This document shows, piece by piece, positions 8,682 through 17,123 of a stretch of 64,000 nucleotides of DNA (positions within the stretch are counted from its first letter, which is position 1; the number at the start of each line of letters is the position of its first letter). Location of the stretch: the NCBI RefSeq assembly GCF_031119335.1, contig NZ_JAVHXT010000003.1, positions 62,001-126,000 on the forward strand, written 5' to 3'. Below the pieces are notes generated by a model. The model was not told where the DNA came from. It saw only the letters and a list, made by a program, of their open reading frames with translations, and did no database searches. Made by a program: the position numbers and the translations under genes. The DNA is from Pedobacter sp. Its GTDB lineage: Bacteria; Bacteroidota; Bacteroidia; Sphingobacteriales; Sphingobacteriaceae.

Positions 8682-9506
8682 ATGAATAACAACAGCATTT
8701 TATTGATTAATCCGGATTTTGAACCTGCAAGTAGTGGCAACTTAAGTTTGTTGGTTAAAATTGGTGCCGATACTTTTTCTTACGCTATTATAGACGAGGC
8801 AGAAAAATTAGTACATGCTGTTTACGATGAACAGGAATGCGAAAGTGGCTATCAAAAGCTGACTGAGCGTTTAAAAACCGATGCTTACTTGAAACTAAAT
8901 TACAGAAATGTAAAAGTGGCGACACACACACCTAACGTAATTTTTGTACCTCAAGAACTTTATACGGAAGCCCATATTGAGGTTTACAGCAAATATTTCG
9001 CCGAGGCAAGCTCTAAAAATGTTTATGTACAACCCACATTGCAGCAAGCTTTTAACACTGTTTTTTCATTGCCTAGTTCGGTAGAAAAAGTGATTGATGA
9101 AAATTGGCAAGCAAATACCAAACTGCTTCAAAATGCTGGATTAATAGAACTTGCATCTCAACTAAAACAAGACAGCATTATCATTGATTTTACGGTTGGT
9201 TCATTTCAATTCATTTACCTACAACAGCAAAAAGTAGCTTTTATGCAGAGCTACGAATTTGAAGATGTGGAAGAACTGACCTACTATCTGCTTTTGATTA
9301 TCAATCAACTGAATATCAACACCAAAGAAACTGAGGTTAAAGTTTGCGGCATTATTCACGAAGGCGATGATAAGTGGAACTGCATTTCGCAATATTTCGC
9401 TAAAACGGATTTATTAGCACTGGCAACAAATTTAGATACCAATATTTTGGATGATATGCCTGCCCATTATTACACCAGCTTACTTGCACTACAACAATGC
9501 GGATAG
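8682..9506 (+). CDS. DUF3822 family protein
   Basis: A 274-residue protein matching the DUF3822 family, common in Bacteroidota immediately upstream of rsmD and coaD, exactly as here. The fold is thought to be actin/Hsp70-like ATPase-related; I see no decisive catalytic motif, and the function is unknown. Its stop overlaps the rsmD start by ten bases, so the two are translationally coupled. The conserved linkage suggests a housekeeping role, but that is inference. Confidence 0.82.
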   Translation: MNNNSILLINPDFEPASSGNLSLLVKIGADTFSYAIIDEAEKLVHAVYDEQECESGYQKLTERLKTDAYLKLNYRNVKVATHTPNVIFVPQELYTEAHIEVYSKYFAEASSKNVYVQPTLQQAFNTVFSLPSSVEKVIDENWQANTKLLQNAGLIELASQLKQDSIIIDFTVGSFQFIYLQQQKVAFMQSYEFEDVEELTYYLLLIINQLNINTKETEVKVCGIIHEGDDKWNCISQYFAKTDLLALATNLDTNILDDMPAHYYTSLLALQQCG

Positions 9507-10030
9507 TTGGTGGTAAATTAAAGGGATTACAGTTTCATGCACCTGCAAAACTTCCCGTTAGGCCAACAACAGATATGGCCAAAGAAGCTTTGTTTAACAT
9601 TTTGTTGAACAGCTACGACTTTGACGAATGTAATGTGTTGGATATTTTCACTGGAACTGGCAACATTAGTATAGAATTTGCTTCTCGCGATGTTAAAAGC
9701 ATTACTTCTGTAGATAAACATCCTGGTTGCGTGGCTTGGCTAAAAACTGTTAAAGACAAGCACCAATTAAATAGCATCGATATTCGCAAAGCTGATGCTT
9801 TTAAATTTCTAGCCCAAACAACCGATAAGTACGATATCATATTTGCCGACCCCCCTTACGATTTACCAAATATTCCCTTACTACCGCAATTAGTTGCGCA
9901 GCATCAATTACTAAACGAAAACGGTGTTTTGGTGGTTGAACATCCTTCTATGTTAAAATTAGACCAACAACCCGGCTACACCGAAACCAGAAAATACGGA
10001 TATTCTTCTTTTAGTTTTTTCACTCCATAA
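9497..10030 (+). CDS. rsmD: 16S rRNA (guanine(966)-N(2))-methyltransferase RsmD
   Basis: A 177-residue methyltransferase. The N-terminal MRIVGGKLKGLQFHAP and VRPTTDMAKEALFNIL segments are characteristic of RsmD; SAM-binding motif I reads NVLDIFTGTGNISIEFASR (about 45-63), and motif IV is FADPPYDLP (about 116-124), which binds the target guanine amino group. It methylates G966 of 16S rRNA during 30S assembly. The length fits the family. It overlaps DUF3822 upstream and is followed 63 bases later by coaD, a conserved Bacteroidota arrangement. Confidence 0.94.
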   Translation: MRIVGGKLKGLQFHAPAKLPVRPTTDMAKEALFNILLNSYDFDECNVLDIFTGTGNISIEFASRDVKSITSVDKHPGCVAWLKTVKDKHQLNSIDIRKADAFKFLAQTTDKYDIIFADPPYDLPNIPLLPQLVAQHQLLNENGVLVVEHPSMLKLDQQPGYTETRKYGYSSFSFFTP

Positions 10031-10093
10031 AGTTATCAGGAACTAGGTATCAGTTAAACAAATAACCAATTAAACAGTTAACCAATTCTAATC

Positions 10094-10555
10094 ATGAAAA
10101 TCGCTTTATTTCCAGGCTCATTCGACCCAATTACCATTGCTCACGTTGACATTGTAAAACGTTCTTTGCCTTTGTTTGATAAAATTGTAGTAGGTATTGG
10201 ATTGAACAGTTCTAAACAAAATTTCTTATCAGCCGAAAAGAGAGAAGAAATAGTAAAAAGCATTTTTTTGAATGATGCGAATGTTGAAATACAAACCTAC
10301 CAAGGTTTAACGATAGATTTTGCAAAGAAAATTGGAGCAACTTATATGGTTCGAGGTATCCGTTCGGCATCGGATTTTGAATACGAAAGGGCCATTGCGC
10401 AAATCAATAAAAGCATGATGCCCGAAGTGGAAACCATTATCCTGCTAAGCAGACCAGAATATTCTGCCATCAGTTCTACTATTGTTAGGGATATCTTAAG
10501 AAATAACGGCGACGTAAGTCAGTTTGTACCTAAAGAAGCTTTAAATTTTCTTTAA
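10094..10555 (+). CDS. coaD: Pantetheine-phosphate adenylyltransferase
   Basis: A 153-residue CoaD. It transfers AMP from ATP to 4'-phosphopantetheine, the penultimate step of coenzyme A synthesis. The nucleotidyltransferase signature reads FPGSFDPITIAHVDI (5-19), with the second T/HxGH histidine kept; residues MVRGIRSASDFEYE (86-99) and the ISSTIVRD motif (about 132-139) complete the active site. The length equals the family norm. Its stop codon abuts, with no spacer, the stop of the convergent lipoprotein gene. Confidence 0.95.
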   Translation: MKIALFPGSFDPITIAHVDIVKRSLPLFDKIVVGIGLNSSKQNFLSAEKREEIVKSIFLNDANVEIQTYQGLTIDFAKKIGATYMVRGIRSASDFEYERAIAQINKSMMPEVETIILLSRPEYSAISSTIVRDILRNNGDVSQFVPKEALNFL

Positions 10556-10993
10556 TTAATGTAGCAAGTAAATCACATTGTTAAAGCCAGTAGCGTTTGG
10601 TATTACTGCATAATATTTAAACTGCGTCTTATTTTCCTCTACCACAGTATATTTTACACCATCAATTGTTAGTTCTTTAGTTTGTTTGTTAAAACTGTAG
10701 TCTACCGTTTTGTTGGCAGCAGTATTCCCATCACACTTTTTAGTACCATAAGCCCTAATCATTTTGCCGTCTGCCCTAAACGTGAAAGTGTCGTCTTGCT
10801 CACATTCTGGTACAGCAAAAAAAATATTATTTCCTACCGGATTGGTCGAAGCGTTAAGATCCTTCAACCCAAATCTCCAAGCTTTTGAAGTAAGTATGTC
10901 GATAATTTCTTCATTCTCGTCCTTTTTGCAGGCTAGAAAAATAGTGAGAAATGCAATAAAAGCAAATGCAGAGATTTTACCTATTTTTTTCAT
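10556..10993 (-). CDS. Small lipoprotein of unknown function
   Basis: A 145-residue protein with a clear lipoprotein signal: MKKIGKISAF, a hydrophobic core and the lipobox FLAC with Cys22, followed by a charged KKDENEE segment. The rest is short beta-strand-like segments (LTSKAWRFG, DDTFTFRADGKMIRA, TVDYSFNKQTKELTIDG), a pattern seen in Bacteroidota lipocalin-like or META-like lipoproteins; family assignment is tentative. It probably sits in the outer membrane. It faces coaD with directly adjacent stop codons. Confidence 0.75.
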   Translation of the reverse strand: MKKIGKISAFAFIAFLTIFLACKKDENEEIIDILTSKAWRFGLKDLNASTNPVGNNIFFAVPECEQDDTFTFRADGKMIRAYGTKKCDGNTAANKTVDYSFNKQTKELTIDGVKYTVVEENKTQFKYYAVIPNATGFNNVIYLLH

Positions 10994-11156
10994 ATTATTA
11001 AAACGCTCTAAAATACAATTTTATTGGCTAATATTTCGAAATAGCTCATCCCTTCATAAGTTAAGATACACTAACCTGAGTTCTATTGTTAATATATTGA
11101 CAATTAGACCTTAAAGCTAGTTCCGAACTAATTTCGGGAGACGGAGTGCCCCTAAC

Positions 11157-11207
11157 CCCTGACCTGTAGCGAAAGCGGAAAGCTACTTGTAAATTTATTT
11201 CAGGGTC
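11157..11207. repeat. Palindromic repeat, family R2 copy 2
   Basis: A near-identical copy of 6966-7017 (CCCTGACCTGTAGCGAAAGC, then AAGCTACTTGTAAATTTATT and TCAGGGTC). It lies in the 396-base gap between the lipoprotein and the ECF sigma gene, which otherwise holds AT-rich sequence and no gene that I can support. Confidence 0.65.
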
Positions 11208-11389
11208 TGCTAAGCCAGAATAAGATACATAACTTAAGTTAAACGATGAGCTAAAATGTTAATCAAAGAAATATTAATCCACTCAGTTTACAAGAAATTT
11301 AACTTTTTTAATGAAGCTTGTAACGTTTAGCAATTTTTGATACTAATGGATTAAATTTAACCCAATACCCAACGAAGAAAAGCAATTAA

Positions 11390-11893
11390 ATGCTCGATAC
11401 GCAAAAAATATTTCTACAACAGATTAACGACAACAAAGGTATTATCCATAAAGTGGCTAAAATGTACATGGATAATACATTAGATCAGGAAGATTTGTTT
11501 CAGGAAATTGTGATGCAACTATGGAAAGCTTACCCATCTTTTAAAGGTACTAGCAAATTTTCTACATGGATGTATAGGGTTGCGCTAAACACAGCTATCC
11601 TCTTCTTTAAAAAAGATAACAAAAAGGTAGATAAGGTTAGTTTAAATGAACAGGTAGAAATTGCCGACCATAACGACAGCCACGAAAAGGAAGAAAAAAT
11701 AGCTTACCTATATAAAGCAGTACAGGAACTTAATCAAATCGAAAAGGCATTGATATTTCTTTTCTTAGAAAATCAATCGCATAGAGAAATAGCACAAAAT
11801 TTAGGCATTAGCGAAGTAAATGCAAGGGTAAAACTTAATAGAACAAAAGAAAAATTACAGCAAATAATTAAAAAAAACAGTTATGGATTTTGA
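11390..11893 (+). CDS. ECF-type RNA polymerase sigma factor
   Basis: A 167-residue sigma-70 family protein of the ECF type. Region 2 is visible as DQEDLFQEIVMQLWKAYPSF and FSTWMYRVALNTAI (about 32-72); region 4 is SHREIAQNLGISEVNARVKL (about 127-146), a helix-turn-helix for -35 recognition. The gene overlaps the next one by eleven bases. The downstream membrane protein is the obvious candidate for a regulator or anti-sigma factor, although it has no recognisable anti-sigma motif. Confidence 0.92.
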   Translation: MLDTQKIFLQQINDNKGIIHKVAKMYMDNTLDQEDLFQEIVMQLWKAYPSFKGTSKFSTWMYRVALNTAILFFKKDNKKVDKVSLNEQVEIADHNDSHEKEEKIAYLYKAVQELNQIEKALIFLFLENQSHREIAQNLGISEVNARVKLNRTKEKLQQIIKKNSYGF

Positions 11894-12491
11894 CAAAATA
11901 AAAGACGAATGGAATAACGGAGATACGGATAGTTCTAATGAAATCACGGCTAAAGAGCTTAAGGTTAAAGAGGCACAAACCCCTATCGATAGAATTAGAA
12001 GGCAAATGAAGCACGAGTTTAAGTATCAAATACTTTCGTTGGTCATATTGGCTTTTGTACCTAAACTATTTCATCTCTCTCCTCAGCTATACACCACTTA
12101 TTTAGTATTTTATGGAATAGTTGTAGCGTTTTGTACGCACTATTTTTATAAATTCTATACTTTTTACAAACATTCGTACGACTTGAGTTTAGATAGTAGG
12201 AAAAATCTGTTTTGGTTTTATTACGAGATGAAACTTAATATTGAGCTTTATAAGGCACTTAATTACATTGTAGCTTTTATCATGCTTTCTTTCTGCGCAA
12301 CAGTATTCTTTTTAACAAAAGATGATTTGATGAAAAAAGTACTAGAAAGAATATCAATTATCTACATTGCCCTAAATGCCTTCGTTACCATACTAATTAT
12401 TGGTTTAATTACAGAATTTTGGGCAAGATTTTACTATGGCAAGCACATCAAAAAACTTAAAACAGTAATCGATAGTCTAGATGAAGAGTAG
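11883..12491 (+). CDS. Membrane protein, putative anti-sigma partner
   Basis: A 202-residue protein with a charged N-terminal stretch of about 50 residues, then four hydrophobic segments (near 55-70, 78-95, 122-142, 155-178) and a short basic or acidic tail. It matches no family I can name. The start lies inside the sigma factor gene (11-base overlap), implying coupled expression, and the cytoplasmic N-terminus followed by membrane helices is the usual layout of membrane anti-sigma proteins in Bacteroidota. That role is inferred from context only. Confidence 0.65.
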   Translation: MDFDKIKDEWNNGDTDSSNEITAKELKVKEAQTPIDRIRRQMKHEFKYQILSLVILAFVPKLFHLSPQLYTTYLVFYGIVVAFCTHYFYKFYTFYKHSYDLSLDSRKNLFWFYYEMKLNIELYKALNYIVAFIMLSFCATVFFLTKDDLMKKVLERISIIYIALNAFVTILIIGLITEFWARFYYGKHIKKLKTVIDSLDEE

Positions 12492-12555
12492 TTCAGTTTG
12501 CAGTTTACAGTTAACCAATTAACCCAATGAACAAGTAAACAAATGAACCAATAGC

Positions 12556-13167
12556 CTAAATCAAACCCTCCGCTTTCAAAACATCTGTGATTAATGCATA
12601 GGTGTTTTTAATTTTAGCTTTAATCTCTTGCGGAGCTACCCAAACCGCTTCGGTAATTCCTTCTTCTACCTGAGGTACCAATTTAGGATTTCCCTTAACG
12701 GTCATGTGGTACCAACTCGTTCTTTTCAAGATCAATTCACCATTCATTTCATAAACGTGATAAGTTTTACAAACACGTTCTTTTCGTTTTTCTATTTTAA
12801 CGCCACATTCTTCCTCAACTTCCCTCACCGCGGCATCTTTAACTTTTTCGCCTTTATCAACCTTCCCTTTTGGCAAATCCCACTTTTTATTTCTAAAAAT
12901 GAAAAGAAATTCGTCTTTGGCATTCACTACTAAGCCGCCAGCAGCCTTAATTACAACGAGTTGCTTTCTTATTTTTTTAAAGGCAGTATCAGGATTTTTA
13001 GTCAGCAACAAATAGTTTTTCTTCTTGCTATTCCTCAGATTTCTATAAAACGTTTCAAAATCGAAATTTTCTGCCTCAAGTTGTTGAATTTTGTCCACTT
13101 GAGTGGGGATTTCATGAGTTATAAACAAAGTGTTATCGTTAATATAAATTCTGTATTTTTGCGCCAT
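12556..13167 (-). CDS. NUDIX hydrolase
   Basis: A 203-residue protein with the NUDIX box in its middle third: GKVDKGE, then AAVREVEEECGV (about 120-142), preceded by GGLVVNAKDEFLFIFR. The family hydrolyses nucleoside diphosphates linked to other moieties; the substrate cannot be read from sequence. The first 75 residues are an extra N-terminal segment typical of a Bacteroidota NUDIX subfamily. The start codon overlaps that of the divergent pyrE by two bases within CATG, so each promoter lies in the coding sequence of the other gene. Confidence 0.9.
   Translation of the reverse strand: MAQKYRIYINDNTLFITHEIPTQVDKIQQLEAENFDFETFYRNLRNSKKKNYLLLTKNPDTAFKKIRKQLVVIKAAGGLVVNAKDEFLFIFRNKKWDLPKGKVDKGEKVKDAAVREVEEECGVKIEKRKERVCKTYHVYEMNGELILKRTSWYHMTVKGNPKLVPQVEEGITEAVWVAPQEIKAKIKNTYALITDVLKAEGLI
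13154..13161 (+). promoter_or_regulatory. -7 promoter box of pyrE
   Basis: TATTTTTG matches TAnnTTTG perfectly and ends four bases before the pyrE ATG, predicting a leaderless transcript. The box lies inside the first codons of the divergent NUDIX gene. Confidence 0.5.
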
Positions 13168-13819
13168 GTATAATAAAAGTGATATTGAATTAAAGGTAGC
13201 TGAATTTTTATTACAAATTAAAGCAATTAAATTACAACCTGCTAATCCATTTACATGGGCATCTGGTTGGAAATCGCCTATCTACTGTGATAACCGCATA
13301 ACTTTATCTCATCCATCGGTAAGAACATTTATTCGCCAAAAACTGGCACAATTAATCCAAGAAGAATACGGATCTGTTGATGTTATTGCAGGTGTAGCAA
13401 CTGCGGGTATTCCGCAAGGTGTTTTGGTAGCGCAAGAATTGGGTTTGCCTTTCATTTATGTAAGGTCTAAAGCAAAAGAGCACGGCACTGGCAGCTTAAT
13501 TGAAGGAGAAGTGGTAGAAGGACAACGAGTTGTAGTTATAGAAGATTTGATTTCTACCGGAAAAAGCAGCTTACAAGCAGTAGATGCGTTGCGTAACGCA
13601 GGTTTGTCTGTAGCTGGTTTGGTAGCTATTTTTACATACGGTTTTCAACAAGCTGATGATAATTTTGCAGCTGCGAAATGTAGATATTCTACACTTTCTA
13701 ACTACAATGCTTTGATTGACTATGCTGCAGAGCATGCCATCATTGCCAAGTCAGACATAGAGTTTTTGAACAAATGGCGTGAAAACCCTGCAGAATGGGG
13801 AAAAAGCGAAACTGTTTAA
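13166..13819 (+). CDS. pyrE: Orotate phosphoribosyltransferase
   Basis: A 217-residue PyrE, which forms orotidine 5'-phosphate from orotate and PRPP in pyrimidine synthesis. Visible signatures are FTWASGWKSPIYCDNR (about 29-44), GVATAGIPQGVLVAQELGLP (about 74-93), the flexible-loop segment YVRSKAKEHGTGSLIEG and the PRPP-binding VVVIEDLISTGKSS (about 126-139). Length is normal. It is followed 27 bases later by a SRPBCC-domain gene on the same strand. Confidence 0.96.
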   Translation: MYNKSDIELKVAEFLLQIKAIKLQPANPFTWASGWKSPIYCDNRITLSHPSVRTFIRQKLAQLIQEEYGSVDVIAGVATAGIPQGVLVAQELGLPFIYVRSKAKEHGTGSLIEGEVVEGQRVVVIEDLISTGKSSLQAVDALRNAGLSVAGLVAIFTYGFQQADDNFAAAKCRYSTLSNYNALIDYAAEHAIIAKSDIEFLNKWRENPAEWGKSETV

Positions 13820-13846
13820 ACTGCAACCACACAATAACCTATATAA

Positions 13847-14245
13847 ATGACAGTCATTGAAAGTAACGCTGAAATTAATTTGCCTGTAGCGCAGGTTTAC
13901 CAATTCCTTGCCGACTTAAACAACCATCAGCAATTGATGCCAGAGAACATCTATAACTGGTCGTCAACTGCCGATACCGCTAGTTTTACCATCCAAAACA
14001 TGGCTAAATTGGCAATCCACATTGCCGAGCGAGTAGAAAACGAAAAGTTGGTAGCTGTACCTACAGAAAAACCACCATTTGATTTATCTTTAGCTTGGTC
14101 TGTAAAAGATAACGGAAACGGCACAACAACCGCCACACACATCATTTCGGCAGATTTAAACATGATGATGAAAATGTTGGCCGCTGGTCCTCTCCAAAAG
14201 CTGGCAGATTATCAGACCAAAAAATTGAAAGAAATTTTAGGTTAA
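13847..14245 (+). CDS. SRPBCC family (polyketide cyclase-like) protein
   Basis: A 132-residue small protein with the START/SRPBCC pattern: an initial strand TVIESNAEINLPVAQVYQFL, the helix-forming DLNNHQQLMPE, then beta strands and a C-terminal helix LQKLADYQTKKLKEIL. These helix-grip folds bind hydrophobic ligands; the ligand here is unknown. Probably co-transcribed with pyrE, and followed by a terminator at 14254. Confidence 0.82.
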   Translation: MTVIESNAEINLPVAQVYQFLADLNNHQQLMPENIYNWSSTADTASFTIQNMAKLAIHIAERVENEKLVAVPTEKPPFDLSLAWSVKDNGNGTTTATHIISADLNMMMKMLAAGPLQKLADYQTKKLKEILG

Positions 14246-14253
14246 AAACCACT

Positions 14254-14280
14254 AAGGAAGTTCAAAAGACTTCCTTTTTT
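14254..14280 (+). terminator. Rho-independent terminator after the SRPBCC gene
   Basis: AAGGAAGT and ACTTCCTT pair across a 7-base loop, followed by a T-run. Confidence 0.75.
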
Positions 14281-14330
14281 TATGCCTTAAATTATTTGAA
14301 AATGATAAACAGTATTTTATGGCAATTCTT

Positions 14331-14402
14331 GTCCCGCTATCCGCTTTACTTCTGGGCAAACACACAGGTTTGCCCCTACGTGTTCGCTCCTATCGGGTTT
14401 AA
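14331..14402. repeat. Palindromic repeat, family R1 copy 1
   Basis: GTCCCGCTATCCGCTTTACT, then the hairpin GGGCAAAC/GTTTGCCC, then CCTACGTGTTCGCTCCTATC GGG. The copy at 36507-36577 differs by paired substitutions in the hairpin (GGGCAGAC/GTCTGCCC), so pairing is kept. Confidence 0.65.
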
Positions 14403-14885
14403 TTAACAAAATGCTGTGCTTGTGGGTTAAATTCCTTCCTGCAAAATGCTTATCCGTCGGTTAAAACCGACGGCAATGAAATGCTTTTTTTTTGCAAGCA
14501 AAAAGCTGCCAATTTATAAAATTCGAACTTTACTTTAAGCAGTTACAGTATCTCAAGCCTAAGCAATAACTCTCCGTTCAGCTAATTTCGTTCTCTTATT
14601 TTTTCACTAGCTTATATCATTTCAATTGTGTTCAAGAGCACTTTCGTGGTATTCGGGTTGCACCAATAAACCAAAGCAATTACTTTAAAAGAAAAATAAG
14701 CAACCGAGAGTTTTTGTTACTTTTTGCGGCCAAAAAGTAAGAGCCCAGCGGCGGCGAGCTAAAAAAAAGATATTTGAAAATTATATCGATCATAAAAAAT
14801 AAGCCGGTTAAAACCGACGGCAATGAATATCAAAAAGGCAACTCTCCATGCTGAAAAAACCTTTGTGTCCTTCGTGCCTCAGTAG
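14403..14885. repeat. Repeat-rich intergenic region with CCGTCGGTTAAAACCGACGG palindromes
   Basis: CCGTCGGTTAAAACCGACGG at 14454-14473 and a shorter copy at 14803-14820 (GCCGGTTAAAACCGACGG), both followed by CAATGAA, flank about 330 bases without a gene. Near 14720-14745 the hairpin TTACTTTTTG/CAAAAAGTAA occurs. Nothing coding is recognisable. The right end, CTTTGTGTCCTTCGTGCCTC, belongs to a class of degenerate repeats seen elsewhere in the window. Confidence 0.55.
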
Positions 14886-16100
14886 TTAATTCTCCTTCTT
14901 CAACTTCATCCTTTTCATCAACACATAAAAACCAATACCCGTTAACAACATTAGAACCCCAGTACCAGTCCACAGCACATTAAAACCATGCTTGGCGGCA
15001 ATCTGGGTTCCTAAATAAGGTGCAAAAATCAATCCTGCAGATAATGAAAGTGAGTTTAACCCCATATATGCTCCCCTATTTTTTGCATTGGAACGTTGCA
15101 AAGTCACGGTTGCCATAAAAGGCATCGCCAACATTTCAGACACACAAAGAAAAAACATAGAAACGTACAACAACCACAAACCTTTCGTAATCAATAAGGA
15201 TACAAACGCTAATCCGCAAAATAACACGCCAGCAATAATGGCATTTGCTGCCGTCGTTCTTCGTTCTGCAATGTGAACAATCAGCATTTCTAAACTAAAA
15301 ACCACTACACCACTGTACGCCAAAATTACACCTATGCTTGTTTCTGATAAATGATAGACTTGTCTGTAATAAAGTGGTAACGAACTCAATAATTGAAAAA
15401 AACAAATGGCGTACAAAATGCTTAGTAAAGTAAATACCAAAAACGGCACATCTTTATAAGGCGATTGATAAGGAACAACTACTCCCTCTACATCTGCCTT
15501 CTCCTTCACATTCCCCTTCTTGTTCCTAAAATAAACGAAGAAAATGATAGCTGCTAAAGTAGCTGCAAAAGCATTTCCGTAGAATAAAAAATCGTAAGAA
15601 ATAGCAGCTAAAAAACCACCCAACGCCGGACCAATAGAAAAACCTAAGTTCAAAGCCATTCGGTTCAGCGTAAAACTTCGCACCACATTTTCTGGTTTTG
15701 AATAGTAAGCCAAAGAAACAGAGTTAGCCGGACGAAGAATATCGCTCACCATACTCAATGCCAATATACCTACAGCTAATGATGGCATGGTAGTTAACCG
15801 TGGCAACAGCAAAAATAGCGGAACTATTCCCGATAGACTGAACATTTGCACTTTAAAATGTCCGAATTTATCAGTTAACCAACCACCTAACGAAGAGCCT
15901 ACAACAGAACCAATACCAAAACAGCTTAACAAAATCCCAGCATTTTCTAAAGAGAAGCCCAAATGTTTCACCATGTAAACCCCGAGAAACGGCACTACCA
16001 TGGCCCCACTTCTATTTACCAACATAACCAAAGCCAACATCCAGGCTGGTGTAGACAAGCCTTGGTAAACTTTAAAGTAATTTTTAATGTAAGTGGTCAT
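14886..16100 (-). CDS. MFS transporter
   Basis: A 404-residue major facilitator with twelve hydrophobic segments. The conserved loop 2-3 motif appears as GGWLTDKFGHFKV (about 77-89), and the two halves are separated by a basic cytoplasmic loop near 195-210 (FRNKKGNVKEK). It resembles drug/sugar efflux members, but the substrate cannot be assigned. A perfect TACCTTTG box on the minus strand lies 17 bases upstream of the ATG. Stands alone between repeat-rich DNA and a divergent membrane protein gene. Confidence 0.88.
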   Translation of the reverse strand: MTTYIKNYFKVYQGLSTPAWMLALVMLVNRSGAMVVPFLGVYMVKHLGFSLENAGILLSCFGIGSVVGSSLGGWLTDKFGHFKVQMFSLSGIVPLFLLLPRLTTMPSLAVGILALSMVSDILRPANSVSLAYYSKPENVVRSFTLNRMALNLGFSIGPALGGFLAAISYDFLFYGNAFAATLAAIIFFVYFRNKKGNVKEKADVEGVVVPYQSPYKDVPFLVFTLLSILYAICFFQLLSSLPLYYRQVYHLSETSIGVILAYSGVVVFSLEMLIVHIAERRTTAANAIIAGVLFCGLAFVSLLITKGLWLLYVSMFFLCVSEMLAMPFMATVTLQRSNAKNRGAYMGLNSLSLSAGLIFAPYLGTQIAAKHGFNVLWTGTGVLMLLTGIGFYVLMKRMKLKKEN

Positions 16101-16116
16101 TGAAATTGATGAAACG

Positions 16117-16124
16117 CAAAGGTA
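16117..16124 (-). promoter_or_regulatory. -7 promoter box of the MFS gene
   Basis: On the minus strand the sequence is TACCTTTG, a perfect TAnnTTTG match 17 bases upstream of the ATG at 16100. Confidence 0.5.
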
Positions 16125-16234
16125 GAATTACCGCATCCCATTTCAGGTATTTTAAAGGAAAAATTTATCGAATTTTAAATTCTCATCTAGCTAATAGTTA
16201 AAATTCACTATTATCGTGTTTGTAAAATAGAATT

Positions 16235-16945
16235 ATGGGTTTTTTATATGTACTTGTTTGGCTCGCTATCCTTTCAATAGTTTTTGCCCTTGTATTCTCT
16301 ATCCTCACTATTTGGTTTAGAAATACTGCAATGCGGATAATTTCATTCGTTTTAACACTCTTGGCATTCTCAGTTTATCTCATTTCAGTATTTACAATTG
16401 GCGGCTCTGATGAAATTTTTGGTATTTCCTTAGATAAGTTATTGTTTTTGCCAATTGCCATTCCCCTATATCTGCAGTGCTACTTCGCCATGAAAAGTGC
16501 TTCGACAATAGTTGCAAAGAAAATATTTTTCGGTTTGGCATCCTTAGTTGTAGTACGCCTTCTAGGCATTGCTGTGGTTGCAGCTACAGATATGCTTTAT
16601 AAAAACTCGCTCGATGAAATTTCACAAGTAATTTGGAAAGTAAACTCGTACGTGCTTTTCCCACTCCTTTTTGCTGGTATCAGTTATGTTTTTGCAAAAT
16701 TATTCTACCCTTATCTAAGTGTGTTCAAGGAACTTTTCACCAAAACACTGATCATTTTAGCTGCAATTACAATTATCGATGAGTTGTTAAATCTACTAGT
16801 GATCTATACGAAATACAAAAATTTCATTGTTTACGATGGCTACACCTATCTCATCATCTTAGCGGTTTCAGTAGTTCAAATAGTGGCGGGTTGTATATTG
16901 GGGCTGTACATTTTCAGAAACAAACCCGACAAAATTTCAGTATAA
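16235..16945 (+). CDS. Multi-spanning membrane protein of unknown function
   Basis: A 236-residue protein made almost entirely of hydrophobic helices, about seven (near 3-25, 33-52, 65-82, 92-112, 135-158, 165-190, 205-228). No family or catalytic motif was recognised. It is divergent from the MFS gene and precedes clpB by 178 bases without evident co-transcription. Confidence 0.7.
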   Translation: MGFLYVLVWLAILSIVFALVFSILTIWFRNTAMRIISFVLTLLAFSVYLISVFTIGGSDEIFGISLDKLLFLPIAIPLYLQCYFAMKSASTIVAKKIFFGLASLVVVRLLGIAVVAATDMLYKNSLDEISQVIWKVNSYVLFPLLFAGISYVFAKLFYPYLSVFKELFTKTLIILAAITIIDELLNLLVIYTKYKNFIVYDGYTYLIILAVSVVQIVAGCILGLYIFRNKPDKISV

Positions 16946-17123
16946 TCAACTAAATATCAGTCAATTATTCAGATTTAAAAGTTTTCACACGACAAAATTT
17001 CCGATTTTAAAATCTTTTGTCTCATGGCATCTGTTTTGACCTTAGCGTAATAACCATAATTTAACACAATTGTCTTTGTGCTCTTTGTGTCTTTGTGGTT
17101 AAACAAAAAGGAAAAAAGATATT

